Below are positions 26,156 through 33,733 of a stretch of 64,000 bases of DNA, piece after piece. The translations under genes were made by a program, and so were the position numbers. Source of the DNA: SCUB01 sp041918675 (lineage in GTDB: Bacteria; Pseudomonadota; Alphaproteobacteria; Rhizobiales; Xanthobacteraceae). Within the stretch, counting starts at the first letter, position 1. The number at the start of each line of letters is the position of its first letter. The stretch covers positions 47,066-111,065 of the forward strand of contig JAYRVF010000008.1 in assembly GCA_041918675.1 (NCBI GenBank). Reading direction: 5' to 3'. The notes under the pieces are model-generated. The model worked only from the letters and a program-made list of their open reading frames with translations. It searched no databases and was not told the DNA's origin.

Positions 26156-27085
26156 TCAGCCCCGCATCAGCGCGATCATGTGGGCGGCGACCGATCGGCT
26201 GAGCGCGGCGAGGTCGTAGCCGCCTTCCAGCACTGAAATAATCCGGCCGTCCGCCGTCGAATCGGCGACATCCATCAACGCCCGCGTGATCCAGCCGTAA
26301 TCGCGCTCGTCCAGTTTCAGGTTGGCGAGCGGATCGCGATAATGGGCGTCAAATCCCGCCGAAATCACGATCAATTCGGGCCGGAATTCGCGCAGCCGCG
26401 GCAATATCGCGAGGTCGACGGCCTCGCGGAATTCGACGCTGCCGTCGCCGGCCGACAGCGGCACGTTGACGATATTGTTATGCTCGCCCCGTTCGCCCGC
26501 ATCGCCGGTGCCCGGATAGAGCGGCATCTGGTGGGTGGAGCAATACATCACGCTGGGATCGGCCCAGAAAATCTCCTGCGTGCCGTTGCCGTGGTGGACG
26601 TCGAAGTCGACGATGGCGACTCGGCCGATGCCGTATTTGCGCTGCGCGTAGCGCGCCGCGATGGCGGCGTTATTGAAGAGACAGAAGCCCATCGGCCGCG
26701 CCGATTCGGCGTGATGGCCGGGAGGGCGCGTCGCCACGAACGCGTTGGCCGCGGTCTTGGTCAGCACCGCGTCGACGGCCGCGATCGCGCCGCCCGCGGA
26801 GCGGAAGCTCGCCTCGAGGCTGCCGGGCGACATCGAGGTGTCGCCGTCGATATAGATGATGCCCTCGTTCGGCGAGGCGTCGCGGATCTGCTCGATATGT
26901 TCGGGCGGATGGCACAGCGCGATCACGTCGGGATCGGCCTGCGGGGCCTGGTCGCGCCCGAGCATCTGGAACCGCTCGTCGGCGAGCGTTTCCTCGATGA
27001 TCCGCAAGCGGTCGGCGTTTTCGGGATGCCCGTCGGGGGTTGTGTGCGAGAGGCACGAGGGATGCGTGAACAGGACCGTCGACAT
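26156..27085 (-). CDS. Histone deacetylase-like amidohydrolase (class II type)
   Basis: A 309-residue zinc hydrolase of the arginase/deacetylase superfamily. The active site is complete: ATRPPGHHAE with the paired histidines, VDFDVHHGNGTQEIF with aspartate and histidine metal ligands, SAGFDAHYRDPLANL with a second aspartate, and EGGYDL. Bacterial members remove acetyl groups from proteins, polyamines or small molecules; the substrate is unknown. The gene is followed by xseB, an association frequent in alphaproteobacteria. Upstream bases 27086-27208 hold no gene. Confidence 0.93.
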   Translation of the reverse strand: MSTVLFTHPSCLSHTTPDGHPENADRLRIIEETLADERFQMLGRDQAPQADPDVIALCHPPEHIEQIRDASPNEGIIYIDGDTSMSPGSLEASFRSAGGAIAAVDAVLTKTAANAFVATRPPGHHAESARPMGFCLFNNAAIAARYAQRKYGIGRVAIVDFDVHHGNGTQEIFWADPSVMYCSTHQMPLYPGTGDAGERGEHNNIVNVPLSAGDGSVEFREAVDLAILPRLREFRPELIVISAGFDAHYRDPLANLKLDERDYGWITRALMDVADSTADGRIISVLEGGYDLAALSRSVAAHMIALMRG

Positions 27086-27208
27086 GATCGAATTGGCGTT
27101 TCCCGATTTATTCGGATCAACCTAGACCTTACGCGGCATGAGGGGAAGGGCGGCTTTGGTCGGGCGACGAGAAATCGCGCGCCGGGTCGAACAAGCCATC
27201 CGCCGCCA

Positions 27209-27961
27209 CTACCGCTTGCGCGACAGAAAGCTGGTGAACGCGGCGATTGCCTCGGGCGATCGCAGCCTTTCGCCGAAAATCCGCGCTTCCTCGTCGATGC
27301 GCCGCACCACCTCCTCGGGATCGGGCCGAAGCAGCCGACGCGAAATCGCCACGGCCTCAGGCGGCAGCGCGGCGATCTCTTGCGCCGCCTTCTGTGCCAC
27401 CGCGTCAGTCGTGCCGGGTTCGGCGACGGTGGCGACGAAACCGGCCGCCTGGGCCTCGGTCGCGGAAACCGGCCGGCCCATGATCAGCATGGAGAACGCA
27501 CGATGCTGGCCCATCGCGCGCGGCACCATGAGGCTCGACCCGCCCTCGGGGACGAGGGCGAGGCGGATGAAGGGTGTGGTGAAGACCGCCGCCGAGGACG
27601 CCACCACGTGATCGCAGTGAAACAACATGGTGGTGCCGATGCCGACCGCGAGCCCGTCGACCGAGGCGACCAGGGGCTTGGCGCAGCCGGCGATCGCGCG
27701 CAGGAAGTCGAGCGCGGCCGTGACGCGCGGCCCGGTCGACTGGCTCGCCTTGAGGAATTCCTCAAGATCGCTGCCGGCACTGAAAACTCCCGGCGTGCCC
27801 TTGATCAGGATGCAACGAACGCCGGCGTCGGTTTGCGCGGAATTGATCGCGTCGATCATCGCCACATACATCGCCTGCGTCAGCGCGTTTTTCTTCTCGG
27901 GGCGGTTCATCGCGACGACGAGCACCGCGCCGTCCTTGTCCACGTTCACTTGGGTCGACAT
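27209..27961 (-). CDS. Enoyl-CoA hydratase/isomerase family protein
   Basis: A 250-residue crotonase-fold protein. The oxyanion-hole segments are FSAGSDLEEF and SVDGLAVGIGTTMLFHCDHV, and the start of the fold reads VLVVAMNRPEKKNALTQAMY. A glutamate sits in the LALVPEGGSS loop at the position of one catalytic acid. The family hydrates or isomerises enoyl-CoA in fatty-acid or amino-acid breakdown. The start at 27961 has AAGGAG nine bases upstream, and the gene lies 14 bases after the acyl-CoA dehydrogenase, forming a beta-oxidation operon. Confidence 0.92.
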   Translation of the reverse strand: MSTQVNVDKDGAVLVVAMNRPEKKNALTQAMYVAMIDAINSAQTDAGVRCILIKGTPGVFSAGSDLEEFLKASQSTGPRVTAALDFLRAIAGCAKPLVASVDGLAVGIGTTMLFHCDHVVASSAAVFTTPFIRLALVPEGGSSLMVPRAMGQHRAFSMLIMGRPVSATEAQAAGFVATVAEPGTTDAVAQKAAQEIAALPPEAVAISRRLLRPDPEEVVRRIDEEARIFGERLRSPEAIAAFTSFLSRKR

Positions 27962-27975
27962 GGTAGCGCGCTCCT

Positions 27976-29760
27976 TCAAGATGCCAGCACGGTTTCGGCG
28001 TCGCGAAGCGACTGGCCGCCTTCGACGATGGCTCGCTCCAGCGCGCCCGCCTGCACCACGATGGTCTCGGCGAAGAACCGCGCCAGCGCGGTCGCGCGCG
28101 GAGCAAGGTAAGCAAGATCGGGAGACGAACCGGCGGCCAGCGCCTGCTCGGCGAGCATGACGCCGCCGACCGTCGTGCCGCACAGGCGCAGATAGGATGT
28201 CGCGCCGGCGAGCGCGTCGTCGGGCGCCGCGCCAAATTGCGCGATGAGCCAGCGGCTGGCGCGGTCGAGCGAGGCCAGCGCTTCGCGCAGCCGCGTCGCC
28301 GTCGCGCCGAACGCCGGATCCGCCGAGGCCTCGACGCGCGCGACGACCGCCTCCATCTCCTTCATCAGGGCGAAGGCGGTCGCGCCGTTGCCGGGCGCAA
28401 GCTTGCGCGTGAGCAGGTCGATCGCCTGAATGCCGTTGGTGCCCTCGTAGATCGCCGCGATGCGCGCGTCGCGATAATATTGCGCCGCCCCCGTCTCCTC
28501 GATGAACCCCATGCCGCCATGGACCTGGATTCCGAGCGAGGCCGCCTCGATGCCGATATCGGTGGAATAGGCCTTCGCGATCGGGGTGAGGAACGCGGCG
28601 CGCGCTTCGGCCGCCGCGCGCGCGGTGGCATCCCCGGCGCGGCGGGAGACGTCGATCGCCACGGCGGTCGCGTAACAGATCGCGCGCGCCGCCATCGCCG
28701 TCGACCGCATCGTCATCAGCATGCGCCGGACGTCGGGATGGGCGATGATGACGTCGGGCTCGTTCGACTTCGAGCCGGCGGCGCGGCCCTGGCGGCGCTC
28801 CCGGGCGTAGGCGAGCGCGTGCTGATAGGCCCGCTCGGCGATGCCGACGCCCTCGATGCCGACATTGAGGCGGGCTTGGTTCATCATCGTGAACATGCAT
28901 GACATGCCGCGGTTCTTCTCGCCGACGAGATAACCGACCGCGCCGCCCTGGTCGCCCATCACCATGGTGCAGGTGGGCGAGGCGTGGATGCCGAGCTTGT
29001 GCTCGATGCCGCTGGCGCGAATGTCGTTGCGCGCGCCGAGCGAGCCGTCCGGATTGACGAGGAATTTGGGGACGAGGAAGAGCGAGATGCCGCGCGTTCC
29101 GGCGGGCGCGTCGGGCAGGCGCGCGAGCGCGAGATGAATGATGTTCTCGGCGAGATCATGCTCGCCATAGGTGATGAAGATCTTGCCGCCGGTCAGGCGA
29201 TAGCTGCCGTCGTCCATGGGCACGGCCCGCGCGCGCAGGGCGCCGACGTCGGAGCCGGCCTGCGGCTCGGTCAGCATCATCGTTCCCGACCATTCGCCGG
29301 TGATCAATTTCGGCAGATAGAGGCGCTTGAGCTCGTCGCTGCCGTGCGCCTCGATCGCCTCGACCGCGCCGGCGGTCAGCATCGGACAGAGGGCGAAGGC
29401 AAGATTGGCCGACTTCCACATTTCGCCGCAGGACGCGGCGACCGCGATCGGCAAGCCCTGGCCGCCGAATTCCTCGAGCGCGGAGATCGAGCTCCAGCCG
29501 GCATCGACCCAATTCTTGTAGGCGGCCTTCCAGCCCGGCGGCGTCGCGACCGCGCCGTCCGCGAATTTCGAGCCGACCTTGTCGCCATCGCGGTTGATCG
29601 GCGCGAGAATGTCCTCGGCGAAACGGCCGGCCTCCTCGAGCACCGGGCGAAGCATGTCGGGATCAAAATCGCCCATGTTTCCGTCGGCCAAGGCGCGCGC
29701 GAATCCGGCGCCGTGGTTGAGAGCCAGAATGATGTCGTCGATCGGGGCGCGGTAGGTCAT
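27976..29760 (-). CDS. Acyl-CoA dehydrogenase (AidB/ACAD long form)
   Basis: A 594-residue FAD enzyme that introduces the alpha-beta double bond in acyl-CoA. Marks are MLTEPQAGSDVGALRARA, TGGKIFITYGEHDL, the TCTMVMGD region, GIQVHGGMGFIEETGAAQYYRDARI and AAIYEGTNGIQAIDLLTRKL with the catalytic glutamate of the YEG motif. The extra C-terminal domain of about 130 residues is characteristic of the long subgroup seen with 3-methylmercaptopropionyl-CoA dehydrogenase. The start at 29760 has GGGAG upstream. It is first in an operon with the enoyl-CoA hydratase. Confidence 0.93.
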   Translation of the reverse strand: MTYRAPIDDIILALNHGAGFARALADGNMGDFDPDMLRPVLEEAGRFAEDILAPINRDGDKVGSKFADGAVATPPGWKAAYKNWVDAGWSSISALEEFGGQGLPIAVAASCGEMWKSANLAFALCPMLTAGAVEAIEAHGSDELKRLYLPKLITGEWSGTMMLTEPQAGSDVGALRARAVPMDDGSYRLTGGKIFITYGEHDLAENIIHLALARLPDAPAGTRGISLFLVPKFLVNPDGSLGARNDIRASGIEHKLGIHASPTCTMVMGDQGGAVGYLVGEKNRGMSCMFTMMNQARLNVGIEGVGIAERAYQHALAYARERRQGRAAGSKSNEPDVIIAHPDVRRMLMTMRSTAMAARAICYATAVAIDVSRRAGDATARAAAEARAAFLTPIAKAYSTDIGIEAASLGIQVHGGMGFIEETGAAQYYRDARIAAIYEGTNGIQAIDLLTRKLAPGNGATAFALMKEMEAVVARVEASADPAFGATATRLREALASLDRASRWLIAQFGAAPDDALAGATSYLRLCGTTVGGVMLAEQALAAGSSPDLAYLAPRATALARFFAETIVVQAGALERAIVEGGQSLRDAETVLAS

Positions 29761-30199
29761 GGGGAGCGATCTCCCTGGTGCGCGATGCGCGGAAGCCAGC
29801 TTCGCTTCGCCGACGACATCGTGCCCTGGTTTGCGAAAATCGATTGTGGCGCTGGATTTGGGCGGGTTCGATCCAAATTCCTCGCCGTTCGACGCGGGTG
29901 CGGCCAAATTCGCGCGGCGCGGCCGCTTTGTCATGTGGAATTTGGTTGAATGGGGAAAGCCGCGCGGCGTGCAATGAGAAGTCGTTTAATAACAATAGCT
30001 TGTGGCACGATGCCGGGGCCGCCGCCGCCCGTCACGACCATTGCAAGGACGGGGTCGCGCCGCTATCGTCCGCCCGCGTTTCGGCGCCTGAATCGCGTCT
30101 TGCCGAGCCGTCCGCGGTATCAAGGCAAGGGCGACGGCCGGTGCACCCGGGCGGACCCGCCCGGTTTTCACCGAAACGCGCAAGTCGCCATCGCGGTGG
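29761..30199. other. 439-base region upstream of tRNA-Gln
   Basis: It should hold the promoters of the leftward acyl-CoA dehydrogenase gene and of the tRNA. Plus-strand open frames here have non-conserved translations. A hairpin with 6-base stem CGGGCG/CGCCCG followed by GTTTT (30148-30168) is terminator-like on the plus strand, without a known gene before it. Nothing else was recognised. Confidence 0.45.
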
Positions 30200-30274
30200 T
30201 GGGGCGTCGCCAAGTGGTAAGGCAGCGGATTTTGATTCCGCCATGCGGAGGTTCGAATCCTCCCGCCCCAGCCA
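30200..30274 (+). tRNA. tRNA-Gln (anticodon TTG)
   Basis: A full cloverleaf. The acceptor stem pairs TGGGGCG (30200-30206) with CGCCCCA (30264-30270); the discriminator is G and CCA is encoded (30272-30274). The anticodon arm is GCGGA/TCCGC with loop TTTTGAT, so the anticodon is TTG (30232-30234). The T arm contains GGTTCGAATCC. It lies 75 bases left of the IS element. Confidence 0.97.
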
Positions 30275-30454
30275 GGCCGGCGGTCTCTTGTTTTTTCGCG
30301 CTGCAATGCTCTAGAAGGCCTGCAAATACGGGGCTTTCTGCACGCCTATGACCTGATCCCCTTCTTTCATCCAGGTGAAGGTAGAGCCGGAACATCATTT
30401 TGAACCGCCCCCAGAATCTCGGCCAATTGGCGCTGGAATTTTCCAGGCCAAAGC

Positions 30455-31348
30455 TCATGGCGGCAGGGTTGCCGGTGAGCTGTTGATCAGCGCAATCGGC
30501 GGTATGTTGCCGATTGCGCTGTGTGGTCGAACTTCGTTGTAGTCTCTACGCCAATCCTCCATCTTCCGCTTTGCGTCGTCAAGATTCATGAACCAGTGTG
30601 CGTTCAGGCATTCAGATCGCAGCTTGCCGTTGAACGACTCGATGAAGCTGTTGTCAGTCGGCTTACCGGGTCGTGAGAAGTCGAGAATGACGCCCTTCTG
30701 GTAAGCCCAGATATCGAGATCGCGCGAGACAAATTCCGAGCCCTGATCAACGCGGATGCTCTTTGGATAACCGACAGATTTGCACACACGCTCGAGCGTC
30801 AGCACGACATCCTCGCCCTTGTAAGAGTACCGCGGATCGACCGCCGGCGAGAACCGCGAGAAGGTATCGGCGATCGTCAGAACACGAATCTTCCGGCCGG
30901 TGGCGAGTTGATCGTGAACGAAATCCATGGCCCAGGTCTCGTTGATCTGGCGTGCCTCTGTTCGGCCCTCGCGCAGCTTGGCCTTCACACGGCGTTTCGG
31001 CGTTTTGTTGCGCAGTTGCAGGCCTAACTCACGATAAAGCCGATAGATGCGCTTGACGTTGACAGCCCAACCGTCTCGCTGCAGGAGGACATGCACACGG
31101 CGGTAGCCATAGCGTATCCGCGTCTGGCAGATATCCCTGATGCGATGCTTCAGATGGGCCTGGTCGCCGCGCTTCGACTTGTAGACATAAAGCGACCGGT
31201 CAATCCGCAGTGTCGCGCAGGCTCGCCTGACCGACACCTTCCAGTCGCCTCGTATCTTGTCGACAAGGTCCCGCTTGCGGCCAGGCTTCAGAGCTTTTTG
31301 AGAGAACGTCCTGAAGCATGGCTTTGTCGAGCGACAGATCCGCCACAA
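30455..31348 (-). CDS. IS3-family transposase OrfB (DDE integrase domain)
   Basis: A 297-residue frame with the rve-type catalytic domain. The DDE residues are the aspartate in WAMDFVHD, the aspartate in IRVDQGSEF and the glutamate in SFIESFNGKLRSECL. The N-terminal HTH_21-like region (RRACATLRIDRS, YGYRRVHVLLQRDGW) precedes it. In IS3 elements OrfB is made only as an OrfAB fusion through a -1 frameshift. Here the first residues of the frame merely overlap orfA; the frame relation to orfA is wrong for a -1 shift, so active transposase is unlikely. Confidence 0.9.
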   Translation of the reverse strand: MWRICRSTKPCFRTFSQKALKPGRKRDLVDKIRGDWKVSVRRACATLRIDRSLYVYKSKRGDQAHLKHRIRDICQTRIRYGYRRVHVLLQRDGWAVNVKRIYRLYRELGLQLRNKTPKRRVKAKLREGRTEARQINETWAMDFVHDQLATGRKIRVLTIADTFSRFSPAVDPRYSYKGEDVVLTLERVCKSVGYPKSIRVDQGSEFVSRDLDIWAYQKGVILDFSRPGKPTDNSFIESFNGKLRSECLNAHWFMNLDDAKRKMEDWRRDYNEVRPHSAIGNIPPIALINSSPATLPP

Positions 31349-31553
31349 TCCGCTTCAGCTTGGCGTTCTCTTCTTCAAGCTGGCGCAGCCGCTTCATCTC
31401 CGACGGCGTCAGACCCGCATACTTCTTGCGCCAGTTGTAAAACGTCGCCTCGCTGATTCCGGCCTTGCGACACACTTCGCCAACCGCCGTACCGTCCTCG
31501 GCCTGCTTCAAAACAAAGGCAATCTGCGCCTCGGAAAACTTCGATGCTTTCAT
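31200..31553 (-). pseudogene. IS3-family transposase OrfA, with a one-base loss at the slippery site
   Basis: The first 86 or so residues are a normal OrfA: an HTH_Tnp_1 domain (FSEAQIAFVLKQAEDG, GISEATFYNWRKKYAG) and a leucine-zipper helix (MKRLRQLEEENAKLKRIVADL) ending at AMLQDVLSK. The family continues here as KKL-stop with an A6G slippery run. This copy has only five A residues (31295-31299 on the minus strand). With six, orfA would stop right after KKL and orfB would lie in the -1 frame. With five, orfA runs on into about 30 unrelated residues and orfB is shifted the wrong way. A homopolymer sequencing error would give the same picture. Confidence 0.8.
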
Positions 31554-31705
31554 GGAATATCCCTCCTCCCCAATGGGGATCATAAAAGGAAAATTCCAGT
31601 TCCAAATGGCCGTATTTGGCGGGGGCAGGTCAAAGCCGGGATCGCGGGGGGGCTCTCATCGTCCGCCGCGATTGTGCCCGAAACTTCAGCGCTCATGCAC
31701 AAATC

Positions 31706-31724
31706 TTGTCCGCGACAATTGTCG
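31706..31724. promoter_or_regulatory. Overlapping inverted repeats upstream of nifA, possible operator
   Basis: Three half-sites in a row: TTGTC (31706-31710), GACAA (31714-31718) and TTGTC (31719-31723). The last two make the perfect palindrome CGACAATTGTCG (31713-31724). They lie 115 bases before the nifA start, between the IS end and the gene. The pattern does not match NifA, FNR/FixK or sigma-54 sites. No sigma-54 promoter was found for nifA in 31633-31838. Confidence 0.45.
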
Positions 31725-31838
31725 AGGGGCGGGTCATGATTCCAATCGAAGAACAATCCTGACTCAAGAACCAATGGTTGTTTGACTTCAATGCCGGCGC
31801 GGGGAGGCGCATGAGGGGGTCGGATCGGAGCGATCGAG

Positions 31839-33578
31839 ATGACTCGTCACATGGCGCCTGAAGCGACCCCGCGCGCCGAGCAGCTTGCAACCGCGCAAGT
31901 GCAGCTCAGCGAAATCGCCCTGACGGGCGTGTATGAGATATCGAAAATCCTGACGACGCCGAACCGGCTCGAGGCGACGCTCTCCAGCGTCGTCAATGTC
32001 TTGTCGTCGTTCATGCAAATGCAACATGGCGTGATCGCCTTGTTGGCGGACGACGGCGTGCCTGAAATCGTCGTCGGCGTCGGCTGGAGCGAGGAGGCGG
32101 ACAACCGGCTTCGCGCCGGTCTGCCGCAACGCGCGATCGACCAGATTGTCGCAACCGCGATGCCCTTGGTCGTTCAAAACGTCGAGTCTCATCCGGCATT
32201 TGATCACGAGGATCTTTCCGTATTGGGCTCCGGTCAAGGCTCGACGGTTTCCTTCATCGGCGTCCCCATTCGGTCCGAAGGCAAGGTCATCGGCACGTTG
32301 AGCATCGACCGGGTCTGGGACGGCCGGTCGATCTTTCGTTTCGACGCGGATGTTCGCTTCCTGTCGATGATCTCCAATCTGATCGGCCAAACCGTCCAGC
32401 TCCAGCGGGTTGTCTCGCGCGATCGGGACCGCCTCATCCAGGAAAGCCATCGTCTGCAGAAGCAGATTTCCGAACTCAAGTCCGGCAAGGAAAAGAAGGG
32501 GCTCAATCTCACCGGCATCGTCGGCAACAGCGTCGCGATCCGGGCGGTTATCGACAAGATCGGAGTCGTCGCGCGGTCGCAATCGCCGGTGCTGTTGCGC
32601 GGGGAATCGGGCACCGGCAAGGAGCTCTTCGCGAAGGCCATCCACGAGCTTTCGCCGCGCGCCAATGGACCGTTCATCAAATTGAACTGCGCGGCCTTGC
32701 CGGAGACGGTCCTTGAATCCGAACTGTTCGGCCATGAGCGGGGCGCCTTCACCGGCGCGATCAGCCTGCGCAAGGGGCGCTTCGAATTGGCGGACAAGGG
32801 AACGCTGTTTCTCGACGAGATCGGGGAAATTTCGCCCGCCTTTCAGGCGAAGCTCTTGCGCGTCCTCCAGGAACAGGAATTCGAGCGCGTCGGCGGCAAT
32901 CGCACCATCAAGGTGGACGTACGCATCGTCGCCGCGACCAACCGTGATCTTGAAGATGCGGTCGCGCGCAACCAGTTCCGCGCGGACCTCTATTTCCGGA
33001 TCAACGTCGTGCCGATCATGCTGCCGCCGCTCCGCGACCGCCGCGACGACATTCCGTTGCTGGCGCGCGTGTTCCTGGAGCGCTTCAACAAGGAAAACGA
33101 CAGGCGGCTGACGCTGTCGGACCCCGCGTTCGAGGTGCTGTCATCCTGCTATTTTCCCGGCAATGTCCGCGAACTGGAGAACTGCATCCGTCGGACGGCG
33201 ACCTTGGCGGCGGGGCCGGTGATCTCGCTTTCCGATTTCGCGTGCCGGTCGAGCGAGTGCCTGTCGGCGGTTCTTTGGAAAAGCCATTCCGCGCCTTTGC
33301 GGCCGGCGGTGGTCGCGACTGAAAATGCCGGCGATGAAAGGCGCGCGCCTGACGCGGTTGGTGGCGGCTTCAACGGCGCGTCGCGCGACGCGCCGACCGT
33401 TGACGGCGGCGGAGCGGGGCGGGGCGAGGCGGTCGCCGCGAGCGAGCGCGACCACCTGATCGACGCCATGGAGAGGTCCGGCTGGGTTCAGGCCAAAGCC
33501 GGCCGTCTGCTCGGGTTGACGCCGCGGCAGATCGGTTACGCCCTCAAGAAGCACAACATCGCGATCAAGCAACTCTAG
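31839..33578 (+). CDS. nifA: Nif-specific sigma-54 activator NifA
   Basis: A 579-residue enhancer-binding protein. Residues about 30-190 form a GAF domain. The AAA+ domain (about 215-450) has the Walker A GESGTGKE, the sigma-54 contact loop GAFTGA, and Walker B in LFLDEIGEI. The Fis-type DNA-binding helix-turn-helix ends the protein (AGRLLGLTPRQIGYALKKHN). At the end of the AAA+ domain and in the linker are four cysteines spaced C-x11-C-x19-C-x4-C, from SSCYFPGNV to SSECLS. That motif is the known mark of oxygen-sensitive alphaproteobacterial NifA. The start has GGAG eight bases upstream. It activates the promoters listed below through TGT-N10-ACA sites. Confidence 0.97.
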   Translation: MTRHMAPEATPRAEQLATAQVQLSEIALTGVYEISKILTTPNRLEATLSSVVNVLSSFMQMQHGVIALLADDGVPEIVVGVGWSEEADNRLRAGLPQRAIDQIVATAMPLVVQNVESHPAFDHEDLSVLGSGQGSTVSFIGVPIRSEGKVIGTLSIDRVWDGRSIFRFDADVRFLSMISNLIGQTVQLQRVVSRDRDRLIQESHRLQKQISELKSGKEKKGLNLTGIVGNSVAIRAVIDKIGVVARSQSPVLLRGESGTGKELFAKAIHELSPRANGPFIKLNCAALPETVLESELFGHERGAFTGAISLRKGRFELADKGTLFLDEIGEISPAFQAKLLRVLQEQEFERVGGNRTIKVDVRIVAATNRDLEDAVARNQFRADLYFRINVVPIMLPPLRDRRDDIPLLARVFLERFNKENDRRLTLSDPAFEVLSSCYFPGNVRELENCIRRTATLAAGPVISLSDFACRSSECLSAVLWKSHSAPLRPAVVATENAGDERRAPDAVGGGFNGASRDAPTVDGGGAGRGEAVAASERDHLIDAMERSGWVQAKAGRLLGLTPRQIGYALKKHNIAIKQL

Positions 33579-33590
33579 CGTCGCGGTGTT

Positions 33591-33606
33591 TGTCGGAAAT
33601 CCGACA
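33591..33606 (+). promoter_or_regulatory. NifA upstream activator site for nifB
   Basis: TGTCGGAAATCCGACA fits TGT-N10-ACA exactly and is a perfect palindrome. It lies just after the nifA stop and 73 bases before the -24 element of the nifB promoter. Confidence 0.85.
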
Positions 33607-33679
33607 CGATGTTCGTCGGGCGCGCGGGCCTAGGGGCGGCGCGGACGATAAAGGCCCATGATTTCAAGGGGGCGCGGAC

Positions 33680-33695
33680 TGGCACGGCGCTTGAA
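33680..33695 (+). promoter_or_regulatory. Sigma-54 promoter of nifB
   Basis: TGGCACGGCGCTTGAA matches the -24 box fully and keeps the GG-N10 spacing, but the -12 dinucleotide is GA instead of GC. It lies 39 bases before the nifB start. The weakened -12 box may lower basal expression. Confidence 0.75.
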
Positions 33696-33733
33696 AGGCA
33701 TCTTCGGCGGGACACTCGTGCTGGAGATGTGCG

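Larger units (their letters stand above)
30349..31632 (-). mobile_element. IS3-family insertion sequence (IS407-like group)
   Basis: A 1284-base element with two overlapping transposase frames on the minus strand. The ends are weak inverted repeats: TGACCTGATCCCC at 30349 and, on the opposite strand from 31632, TGACCTGCCCCCGCC. No target duplication is visible (left flank CCTA, right flank AAGC), so the insertion is old, recombined, or the ends are off by a few bases. It sits between tRNA-Gln and nifA, with its right end 206 bases upstream of the nifA start. Confidence 0.8.

Noticed and set aside
30455..31348. OrfB as an independently translated, active transposase
   Set aside because: IS3 OrfB needs fusion to OrfA, and the frame relation here does not allow a -1 shift.
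30345..31636. Target-site duplication of the IS element
   Set aside because: The bases next to the proposed ends (CCTA and AAGC) do not match at 3 or 4 bases.
31633..31838. Sigma-54 or NifA-site control of nifA
   Set aside because: No GG-N10-GC promoter and no TGT-N10-ACA site were found in this interval.
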